Source: Planctomycetota bacterium
Lineage (GTDB): Bacteria > Planctomycetota > PUPC01 > JACPCR01
Length of the DNA stretch: 12,780 nucleotides
Assembly (NCBI GenBank): GCA_030740295.1
Contig: JASLXP010000124.1
Coordinates: forward strand, 1 to 12,780
Direction of reading: 5' to 3'
In this document: positions 7,884-12,780 of the stretch, piece after piece
Layout: every line of letters begins with the position of its first letter
How positions within the stretch are numbered: the stretch's first letter is position 1
Position numbers and translations under genes: made by a program
Notes under the pieces: model-generated
Databases searched by the model: none
Told to the model about the DNA's origin: nothing
What the model saw: only the letters and a program-made list of their open reading frames with translations

Positions 7884-8159
7884 GTTTTGAAGCAACCCGC
7901 TATTTCGAAGGAATCTCCTGCGACGGCACAAATGTTGGCGACCCCGGGTACACTGCCTCTGGCCGCACCGGCGTAGGAACCTGATGTCGCTCCAGAGATG
8001 CATGTTGTGAAGCGGCACCAGGAGAGTCCATCGCATGCTGTCAGGTAAGTGTGATATTTCAACAGGGCGATATTGCCCGAAGCTTGTTCAATATGGATAT
8101 CTCAGGTCAAATCTGCCTGTACCACTAATGTTATGTGCGCCAGCACGGGAGCCGTTTTG
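7884..8159. other. Gene-free spacer between the lyase gene and the first cassette gene
   Basis: 276 bases without a convincing gene. It contains a near-palindrome GGGCGATATTGCCC (about 8066-8079) and, at 8130-8135, GTTATG, which matches the right-hand core of the attC1 site downstream and could be the left boundary of the first cassette. I found no upstream arm able to pair with it, so it may be an attI-like remnant, a broken attC, or chance. No integrase gene fits here. The frame of the lyase continues past its TAG for 30 codons and again after a second TAG, with no recognisable similarity. Confidence 0.4.
8147..8151 (+). promoter_or_regulatory. Ribosome binding site of the first cassette gene
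   Basis: GGGAG eight bases before the ATG at 8160. It supports 8160 as the start instead of in-frame ATGs at 8073 or 8133, which lack such a site. Confidence 0.5.
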
Positions 8160-8594
8160 ATGAGTCGAAAGGTACTCGAAGTGCGACCCAACGGGCCGGG
8201 AGAGGTCGTCAAGTGGAGCTCGTTCCGGCAAGGGCTCTTTGAGTCTATGAGCAACGTTTCCAGGTTCACTCGCCTCACGACCTGTCTGACAGATGCTGTC
8301 TCGACCATGTGGAAGATCTGCGTAGAGATGGACCCGTCCTGTGAGAGAGTGGTGCATAAAGCGAATGGCCTTTTCAGCACGTACTTCCGATTAGCTTTTA
8401 TCGGAACCGATTTTTGCGTTGAAGCTGAACGCTCTCTTGCTTACGGGCTCAACCCTGAACTTTCCTCAAACTATCGCGTTCTTCTGACCGTAACTTCCGA
8501 AAGTGCTGAACTTGTCGAGGCGATCATCGAGCGATACGTTCAGCTCGTCCCTGACCCCTTGAGAATTGCAGGAGGCCAGACCGTCCCCAAATAG
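8160..8594 (+). CDS. Cassette 1 protein, family not recognised
   Basis: 144-aa soluble-looking protein, not assigned to any family. The start at 8160 (MSRKVLEVRPNGPGEVV) is chosen for its Shine-Dalgarno; upstream extension to 8073 would cross the putative cassette boundary at 8130. The sequence has a central helical stretch (LTTCLTDAVSTMWKIC) and a final alpha/beta part (NYRVLLTVTSESAELVEAII). There is no signal peptide or membrane segment, and no catalytic motif stands out. The stop codon is only 2 bases before the attC1 left core, the close packing typical of integron cassettes, and this is the strongest reason to treat the ORF as real. Expression would depend on a promoter upstream of or within the array. 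Confidence 0.65.
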   Translation: MSRKVLEVRPNGPGEVVKWSSFRQGLFESMSNVSRFTRLTTCLTDAVSTMWKICVEMDPSCERVVHKANGLFSTYFRLAFIGTDFCVEAERSLAYGLNPELSSNYRVLLTVTSESAELVEAIIERYVQLVPDPLRIAGGQTVPK

Positions 8595-8596
8595 GC

Positions 8597-8721
8597 ACAT
8601 AACAAAGCGCTCGACAGAACTTGCACGAATACCGTGACTGGACGTTCAACTCCGCTTTGATTTTTTCTTTAACTTGCTGGTGGGCGGAGCTCGTGCAAGT
8701 CTGTCAGCTTAGACGTTATGC
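8597..8721 (+). other. attC1, integron cassette recombination site
   Basis: Outer cores CATAAC (8598-8603) and GTTATG (8715-8720) are exact inverse complements. Inside, GCT (8609-8611), GACAG (8613-8617) and ACTTGCACG (8619-8627) pair with CGTGCAAGT (8692-8700), CTGTC (8701-8705) and AGC (8706-8708), leaving only C8612 and A8618 unpaired. On the folded bottom strand these are the extrahelical G and T that orient attC recombination. Unpaired spacers of 5 and 6 bases separate the cores from the L boxes. The centre (about 64 bases) holds a T-rich run. Strand exchange is expected between G8715 and T8716. Confidence 0.92.
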
Positions 8722-9344
8722 CTGACGATCTGAAGAGCTTTCGCTGTATCGGGCTGGGCATGGAGCGTAGGACACCAGTGCTTTTTCTTGCCGTCATCTG
8801 TTTGACGCTCCTTGCGATCAGCGTGCCTCTGCATCTGCGCACTAGAGCAGTTGCGCACCGGGCAACCTGTCGTGCCCGGATCATGCAGTGTGCCCTCGCG
8901 ATCCGTGGCTACGTTGCGCAGTGGGGTGGTTGGTCTCACCCTGATCCCAGCTATTACGTGAAGGAACTGGGGTACAAGCTCACCTCGGAGACAGGATACT
9001 TCGGAGAGCCACCACCATGGTACTCGGCAGACGCGCTCAATCCGACGAGGTCGCAGGAACATGCAGCAGGTATCGAGGCGCTGCGGTGTCCTCTCGACTC
9101 GGCCCCCGCAATCATCATGAACGGGATACCTTCCTCCTACACTTTCATTCAGAGTTGGCCACGCGCTGGAGTCATGAATCCGGCCCCCCCGAGCGAAGTG
9201 CCGCTGCTGATCGAGTTCGGGCGAAGGCATTCCGCCGCGGACAATCCAGAAGTCCGAGGCGGCCACTGCATGTTCCTGGACATGCATGTCGAGATTCGTG
9301 CAGACCAGGCTCGGCTTGAAAAGCGTGCTATTGGCAGCAATTAG
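8718..9344 (+). CDS. Cassette 2: degenerate type II pseudopilin / H-X9-DG pre-pilin-like protein
   Basis: 208-aa protein resembling the pre-pilin-like proteins with a C-terminal H-X9-DG motif that are abundant in Planctomycetota, Verrucomicrobiota and Lentisphaerota. A hydrophobic helix (residues ~20-38, VLFLAVICLTLLAISVP) is followed by the family's Cys-containing helix (RATCRARIMQCALAIRGYV) and QWGGWSHPDP, matching the usual CxxNLKQIGLAL-MYxxDxxGxxP pattern. Near the C-terminus RHSAADN...MFLDMHVEI corresponds to RHxG...ADGHVE, with DMH in place of DGH. The peptidase motif GFTLxE before the helix is absent, so pilin-type processing is doubtful and the helix may act as a membrane anchor. The ATG at 8718 lies inside the attC1 core; ATG 8760 (MERRTPVLF) is an alternative giving a more natural N-terminus. 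Family call is by pattern; function as a cassette protein is unknown. Confidence 0.72.
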   Translation: MPDDLKSFRCIGLGMERRTPVLFLAVICLTLLAISVPLHLRTRAVAHRATCRARIMQCALAIRGYVAQWGGWSHPDPSYYVKELGYKLTSETGYFGEPPPWYSADALNPTRSQEHAAGIEALRCPLDSAPAIIMNGIPSSYTFIQSWPRAGVMNPAPPSEVPLLIEFGRRHSAADNPEVRGGHCMFLDMHVEIRADQARLEKRAIGSN

Positions 9345-9485
9345 ACGGGCACGTCCCCTGCGGCGCTGTCGAAACTGAAGCCTTAGCTTCGAATTGCCCA
9401 ATCGCTACCGGCAGAAGGGCAGACCGCGACCGTGAATAATGACTTTGATACCAGACTCCAGAAGTGGGCGCGAGAACAGACAAGC
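9345..9485. other. Non-coding remainder of cassette 2
   Basis: About 140 bases between the pre-pilin stop and attC2, long for a cassette. It holds a small hairpin (GAAGC, loop CTTA, GCTTC) near 9376-9390 with no T-tract, and a 19-codon frame starting with GTG at 9432 (VNNDFDTRLQKWAREQTSA) whose TAA stop at 9489-9491 lies in the attC2 left core. Cassette genes often end there, so this could be the tail of a decayed second gene; too short to judge. Confidence 0.3.
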
Positions 9486-9612
9486 GCATAACCAGAGCGC
9501 TCCAGAGAACTGCTTTCTGGCGTCTCAAATTGGAGTCAATCGTTGCTTTGATGTTTACTTTCCTTTTAATCCGCTCGTGGCTGTCCGCAGTCTCTGAGCT
9601 TAGACGTTAGAT
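9486..9612 (+). other. attC2, integron cassette recombination site
   Basis: Left core GCATAAC (9486-9492) and right core GTTAGAT (9606-9612, fits GTTRRRY). GCT (9499-9501), CAGAG (9503-9507), ACTGC (9509-9513) pair with GCAGT (9587-9591), CTCTG (9592-9596), AGC (9597-9599); the only unpaired bases are C9502 and A9508, the same two positions as in attC1. The flanks also match attC1 (AGCGCTC on the left, AGCTTAGACGTTA on the right). The centre is T-rich (CTTTGATGTTTACTTT). Exchange is expected between G9606 and T9607. Confidence 0.92.
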
Positions 9613-9638
9613 GGCTAGAGAACCCTCACTTAAAGGCG

Positions 9639-10130
9639 ATGGCTCAAGAAGAAGACGATCCCTACTGGAAGCTGAAGCCCCCAGCGCCAACACCAGCGCA
9701 TGAAATCTGCTCATGTCTCGATCACCATCCGATCGTCCTGCAGTGCCATCTCTCGTACAACCCGATAAGCTGCCTCGAATGCAACCTTGAAGTTCCACCG
9801 GAACGTATCGGTTTCTCCGCACAACTCGCCGAGGACTTAGCATTCTGGCGCACATTCCATGATTCCTTCCATCACTTATGGCTGGAATCCGTTGAATTTG
9901 AATCTTGGGCCTTTGAACAGTTATCGAATCCAACGAGTTCCGTAAACACTCGCGGTCTCGCGCTTAGCGACGCGCTCAACTCGCACCGACGATGCTACTA
10001 CTGGTGGTTCCAAGATTCTGGAGCAGATGATTTTCAACCGACCACGAAATGCCCACAGTGCCCCTTGCCGCTCACATCCCGAAGCATTAGATTGGTATGT
10101 GAAGTTTGTTCAATTGTCGTTGCAAACTGA
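9639..10130 (+). CDS. Cassette 3: zinc-ribbon protein of unknown function
   Basis: 163-aa soluble protein with metal-binding cysteines at both ends. Cys24/Cys26 and Cys45-x2-Cys48 (SCLEC) lie near the N-terminus. CPQC (138-141) and CEVC (154-157) near the C-terminus form a classical four-Cys zinc ribbon. The middle is rich in aromatics (LAFWRTFHDSFHHLWLES; RRCYYWWFQDSG). It resembles proteins annotated as zinc-ribbon, possibly nucleic-acid-binding (DUF2310-type), but I recognise this only by general pattern. The start at 9639 is preceded by AAAGG very close to the ATG (2-base gap), so translation initiation is uncertain; a 30-codon frame from the ATG at 9611, next to the attC2 core, overlaps out of frame. 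The stop is 11 bases before the attC3 left core. No signal peptide or membrane helix. Confidence 0.7.
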   Translation: MAQEEDDPYWKLKPPAPTPAHEICSCLDHHPIVLQCHLSYNPISCLECNLEVPPERIGFSAQLAEDLAFWRTFHDSFHHLWLESVEFESWAFEQLSNPTSSVNTRGLALSDALNSHRRCYYWWFQDSGADDFQPTTKCPQCPLPLTSRSIRLVCEVCSIVVAN

Positions 10131-10141
10131 CCACCATGGCC

Positions 10142-10269
10142 ATCTAACAAAGTCACTCGACCGAAGCCCTCAGTACTCGCGCTCTTTAGCGTTTCTGATT
10201 TTTTTAAATCATCCGTGTTCTGCGACGATGTCGGTCATCGTCCGGACTCGGTCAGTTCCGACGTTAGCT
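10142..10269 (+). other. attC3, integron cassette recombination site
   Basis: Left core ATCTAAC (10142-10148, fits RYYYAAC) and right core GTTAGCT (10263-10269). ACT (10155-10157), GACCG (10159-10163) and AGCCC (10165-10169, one mismatch) pair with GGACT (10244-10248), CGGTC (10249-10253) and AGT (10254-10256); C10158 and A10164 are unpaired, at the same places as in attC1 and attC2. The 3' spacer is again 6 bases. The centre has a T run (TGATTTTTTT) and a hairpin CGATG/CATCG (10224-10238). Confidence 0.9.
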
Positions 10270-10282
10270 GCTCCTTTGAATC

Positions 10283-10402
10283 GTGATTAACTCCAAAACA
10301 GAAGCTTTCAACTTGCTCGAATCACTTGGAGCTCCGACCAGACTTCTGCAACACGCCAGAATCGTTGGAGATGCCGCTGAAGTGCGCCTCGAACACCTTG
10401 TG
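10283..10402 (+). pseudogene. Cassette 4: N-terminal fragment of an HD-domain hydrolase-like gene
   Basis: Begins with GTG 14 bases after the attC3 right core, the usual position for a cassette gene. The first ~40 residues (INSKTEAFNLLESLGAPTRL, then LQHARIVGDAAEVRLEHL) closely resemble the opening of small HD/HDIG-domain phosphohydrolase-like proteins (pattern LLxxLGAPxRLxxHxxLVxEAAExLL). The frame continues to 10588 but from about residue 41 it runs out of frame over the beta-helix gene and its leader, and the catalytic HD motif is never reached. No attC follows. The cassette was therefore cut by a deletion or rearrangement joining it to the leader of the gene at 10450. Family call is from memory of the motif and moderately sure. 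Confidence 0.55.
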
Positions 10403-10435
10403 TCGATGAGGTGTCGCCCTGCGCTGTACTCACAC

Positions 10436-10440
10436 AGGAG
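10436..10440 (+). promoter_or_regulatory. Strong ribosome binding site of the beta-helix gene
   Basis: AGGAG nine bases before the ATG at 10450. It fixes this start against the in-frame upstream ATG at 10411 and implies that the native leader of this gene survives up to at least 10436. Confidence 0.65.
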
Positions 10441-10449
10441 ACCTTCCGG

Positions 10450-12567
10450 ATGTCAGCCGAAAACGAGATCTGTCTGTTTGTATCACCCGAAGGTAACGAC
10501 GGGTGGTCAGGCACCATCGCAGAACCTGATGAGGGCGACGGGCCATTTGCGACCATCGAGCGGGCGCGCAACGCGGTTCGAGCACTGAAGCGGAAAGGCC
10601 GGCTGACGGCACCTGTCCGCATCGTGCTGCGAGGGGGGACGTACTTTCTGGACCGGCCCCTTGTGCTGGGTCCGAAGGATTCAGGAGACGTGGAGTGCCC
10701 GGTCACTTACGCTGCCCATCCGGGCGAGATGCCAATCCTGAGCGGCGGGCGGCAGATAGAGGACTTCCGCGAAGAGAAGCTGAAGGGCAGACGCGTCTGG
10801 GTGACGGAGATTCCCGAAGTCAAGCGTGGGGAATGGTACTTTCACCAGCTCTTCGTTAACGGCGAGCGCCGTCCACGTACGCGCCTGCCGAAGCGCGGCA
10901 TGTACCGGATCAAAGGCCTGCCGGATTTCCCGCCAGGTACGTACGAGAAAGTGGTAAAACGTCATGGCATCGGGGCCGCATGGAAGCAGCAGTGCAGACA
11001 GGATTGCTTCGAGTACCTCAAAGGCCACATCAGGCGATGGCGGAATCTGCAAGACGTGGAGATCATTGCGCCCCACCAGTGGTGCGAGAGCCATTTCCAC
11101 ATCGCCGGCGTGGACACGAGAAAACGGGCAGTGACTCTTGACCGGCTAAGCAAGTGGAGTCTGCACGATGACAGCAGCCGGCGGGGCACGCGATATGCCG
11201 TGTACTGGATCGAGAACGTATTCGAGGCGCTCGATACCGCGGGGCAGTGGTACTTGGATCGCACGAAGGGACGGCTGTATTACCTTCCGAAGCGTGGGGA
11301 AAAACCCGGTTGTGCCGCCGTTGTTGCACCGCAGTTGGAGCAACTGCTGCGTATCGTTGGCACGAAAAATCGAAAGGTCGCGCACGTCCACTTCAAAGGT
11401 ATCACGTTCTCGCACACCGAGTGGAATTTCCCCAGCGACATGGCCGGCTCTGTTGATGCTGCGGCTGTGCCCGGCGCGGTGTTTCTGACGCACGCGGAGC
11501 ATTGCAGCATCTCACACAGCGTCATCGAGCACGTCGGCACCTGGGGGATCCAGGTGGCCGGGGGATGCATGGATAACGAGGCATGTCACAACCGGATCCA
11601 CGACTTGGGCGCCGGGGGGGTGAAGGTGGATTCCGAAACCGTAGCCGAAGGCATTCCGAAAGCTGGGTGCGATACCTTACGCACGAACATCACGGACAAC
11701 TCCATCGCGCAGGGCGGACGTATCTTCAAGACTGGCCATGGCATCCTTATCAGCAACAGTCCAGCCAACAGAATCCTGCACAATCACATCTGCGATCTGT
11801 TCAGCGAAGGAATCTGTCTGACGGGGCTCTGTGGCTATGGCAAGAACTATGGGATGGGGAACGTCGTCGAGTACAACCACATTCATCATTTGCGGGGCGA
11901 CGTCCTGAGCGATCAGTCGGCTATCTGGACGGGCGGGGTAGTTACTGGCACCCGCATCCGCTACAACCTGATCCATGACGTGGCCTGCCGAGTCTACGGT
12001 GCACAGGGCATATTCCTCGACTCGGCCAGCAGCTTCGTCCTGGTCGAGAAGAATATTGTCTATCGTTGCCAGGGCTACCCTCTGCACCATCTCCGCGGCC
12101 GGGAGAACGAAGTTGTGAACAATATCTTCGCGTTCGGCCGAGAGTGTCAGATTCAGCGCACCGTTATGGAGCCACACTGCTCGTTTACTGCCCGCCGCAA
12201 CATTGTCTATTATGCCGAAGGCGATCTGCTTGGCGGAAAATGGCTCGCGTCTCCCGATGAACTGACCACGTATCCCGACGCCTGGAGCCGCAAGCTCGAC
12301 GCCGACAAGGCGACGGTCACCCACTGCAAGTTTGACAACAATGTTTACTTCGAAACATCAGGCCGACCAGTGACCTTCGCTGGCAAGACGCTTGAAGAAT
12401 GGCAGGCGCAGGGCAATGACAAGGGCTCCCTGATCGCGGACCCGCTGTTCGTTGATCCGGACAACGGCGACTTCGCTCTGCATCCCGACTCCCCCGCGTT
12501 CAAGCTCGGTTTCGAGCCAATCGATCTCAGCGAGGCCGGCCCCCGCGACCACGCCAACAACGGCTAA
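10450..12567 (+). CDS. Right-handed parallel beta-helix protein, GH141-like glycoside hydrolase candidate
   Basis: 705-aa protein of the beta-helix class. The N-terminus is a family hallmark: LFVSPEGNDGWSG, then GPFATIERARNAVRAL, VRIVLRGGTYFLDRPLVL, and YAAHPGEMPILSGG, followed by an inserted domain with HQLFVNGERRPRTRLP (about residues 130-270). From ~300 on there are regular helix rungs with Asn/His-rich turns (HFKGITFSHTEW; IEHVGTWGIQVAGG; GILISNSPANRILHN; YNHIHHLRGD) and a terminal DPLFVDPDNGDFALHPDSPA segment. This layout is that of GH141-type proteins (alpha-L-fucosidase and xylanase activities known), and pectin side-chain cleavage would suit the neighbouring rhamnogalacturonan-lyase-like gene. 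Catalytic acids were not assigned. There is no signal peptide from this start, so it is predicted cytoplasmic, unless an original N-terminus was lost at the cassette junction just upstream. Beta-helix certain; GH141 moderately sure. Confidence 0.8.
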   Translation: MSAENEICLFVSPEGNDGWSGTIAEPDEGDGPFATIERARNAVRALKRKGRLTAPVRIVLRGGTYFLDRPLVLGPKDSGDVECPVTYAAHPGEMPILSGGRQIEDFREEKLKGRRVWVTEIPEVKRGEWYFHQLFVNGERRPRTRLPKRGMYRIKGLPDFPPGTYEKVVKRHGIGAAWKQQCRQDCFEYLKGHIRRWRNLQDVEIIAPHQWCESHFHIAGVDTRKRAVTLDRLSKWSLHDDSSRRGTRYAVYWIENVFEALDTAGQWYLDRTKGRLYYLPKRGEKPGCAAVVAPQLEQLLRIVGTKNRKVAHVHFKGITFSHTEWNFPSDMAGSVDAAAVPGAVFLTHAEHCSISHSVIEHVGTWGIQVAGGCMDNEACHNRIHDLGAGGVKVDSETVAEGIPKAGCDTLRTNITDNSIAQGGRIFKTGHGILISNSPANRILHNHICDLFSEGICLTGLCGYGKNYGMGNVVEYNHIHHLRGDVLSDQSAIWTGGVVTGTRIRYNLIHDVACRVYGAQGIFLDSASSFVLVEKNIVYRCQGYPLHHLRGRENEVVNNIFAFGRECQIQRTVMEPHCSFTARRNIVYYAEGDLLGGKWLASPDELTTYPDAWSRKLDADKATVTHCKFDNNVYFETSGRPVTFAGKTLEEWQAQGNDKGSLIADPLFVDPDNGDFALHPDSPAFKLGFEPIDLSEAGPRDHANNG

Positions 12568-12621
12568 CTACAGAACTCATCTCGTGTGGTGGAATGAAAT
12601 AGTTACCAATTCGGGAAGAAC

Positions 12622-12738
12622 GACCCCTGTGGGCTCGCCAGCTCGCCTCACGGGTGAATCAGGTTGAAAGGTTAGCTCAAGAGCCAGGGAGGAAACCATT
12701 CAACCTGATTCACCTGCCAGGCAAGCTGGCAAGGGGTC
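12622..12738. repeat. Nested inverted repeat (REP/MITE-like) downstream of the beta-helix gene
   Basis: The arm GTGAATCAGGTTGAAAGGTT (12654-12673) is matched by its inverse complement at 12694-12713 with one mismatch, across a 20-base loop. Farther out, GACCCC with CCAGCTCGCC (12622-12647) mirrors GGCAAGCTGG and GGGGTC (12720-12738), making a hairpin-like element of about 117 bases. It begins about 55 bases after the stop codon, so it may also act as a transcription terminator, although no T-tract follows closely. Confidence 0.65.
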
Positions 12739-12761
12739 TTTCCGTTTCATTCTCCCCTTCT

Positions 12762-12780
12762 AACCATCCAACCTGATTCA
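12762..12780. repeat. Further copy of the repeat unit, running off the window end
   Basis: These 19 bases repeat 12694-12712 in direct orientation with a single mismatch, 68 bases further on. The unit therefore occurs at least three times here (one inverted, two direct), and the series probably continues beyond the window. Confidence 0.6.

Larger units (their letters stand above)
8131..10402 (+). mobile_element. Integron gene-cassette array lacking an integrase (CALIN-like)
   Basis: A run of compact + strand ORFs, each followed by an attC-like site of 125-128 bases: cassette 1 (to 8715, left edge uncertain), cassette 2 (8716-9606), cassette 3 (9607-10263), and a cut-off cassette 4 from 10264. 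All sites point the same way, with the GTTA core on the right, so an integrase and attI would be expected to the left; that space is taken by a polysaccharide-lyase gene. The three attC sites resemble each other in length, in their L boxes and in a T-rich centre, as in sedentary chromosomal integrons, while the encoded proteins are unrelated. The right edge is set by where the cassette 4 coding similarity ends (about 10402). The array is supported by structure alone; integrase presence elsewhere in the genome is unknown. Confidence 0.85.

Noticed and set aside
7884..8044. In-frame continuation of the lyase after its stop (two open stretches separated by TAG)
   Set aside because: The translated segments show no similarity I recognise and no domain that the lyase family needs; readthrough is not supported.
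8130..8136. A fourth complete attC or a true attI ending at 8130
   Set aside because: Only the GTTATG core is present; no upstream sequence within 130 bases pairs with the expected L boxes, and attI cannot be recognised without an integrase. Kept only as a possible border.
9376..9390. Rho-independent terminator after the cassette 2 gene
   Set aside because: The stem is only 5 bp and is not followed by a T-tract.
11677..12324. Minus-strand frame of 215 codons inside the beta-helix gene
   Set aside because: Antisense shadow of the regular beta-helix rungs; no start signal or family pattern.
12654..12780. CRISPR array
   Set aside because: The repeats are in mixed orientation, only three, with unequal spacing, and form nested palindromes rather than regular direct repeats with unique spacers.

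Overview
The window reads as a fragment of a GC-rich chromosome from an environmental bacterium, most likely of the PVC superphylum (Planctomycetota, Verrucomicrobiota, Lentisphaerota) or a neighbouring phylum. The grounds are indirect: a large secreted CBM9-like plus PcRGLX/PL26-like pectin lyase, a GH141-like beta-helix protein, an H-X9-DG-type pre-pilin relative, and scattered GC-rich palindromic repeats. No rRNA or tRNA gene is present to fix the taxon. All convincing genes lie on the + strand, apart from one doubtful short ORF.

Left part (1-4051): the 3' portion of a tightly packed, partly overlapping type II fatty-acid/polyketide-like operon. In order it holds two tandem paralogous SDR ketoreductases, a FabZ-like dehydratase, a ketoacyl-synthase-like protein without the catalytic Cys (chain-length-factor-like), a complete FabF-like ketoacyl synthase, and the first ~55 codons of a third SDR. 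The last gene is cut off at a palindromic REP-like element (3989-4033). The gene mix recalls aryl-polyene or other non-canonical type II FAS loci; the product cannot be deduced, and the ACP and ligase genes are not in view.

Middle (4311-7883): one very large exported protein, CBM9-like domain plus exo-rhamnogalacturonan-lyase (PL26-like) module.

Cassette region (about 8130-10400): the most notable part. Three sites at 8597-8721, 9486-9612 and 10142-10269 have the full architecture of integron attC sites: outer simple-site pair (AAC...GTT), unpaired spacers, and paired L boxes interrupted by two unpaired bases (C and A on the + strand, i.e. G and T on the bottom strand) at the same places in all three. 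They bound compact single-gene cassettes: an unknown 144-aa protein, a degenerate pre-pilin-like protein, and a zinc-ribbon protein. A fourth cassette carries only the N-terminus of what looks like an HD-domain hydrolase and is cut off at its right end. No integrase gene is visible, so within the window this is an integrase-less attC cluster (CALIN) between two carbohydrate-degradation genes.

Right part (10450-12780): a right-handed beta-helix, GH141-like protein with a strong ribosome binding site, followed by a cluster of inverted and direct repeats built on a shared ~20-base unit that runs off the window end.
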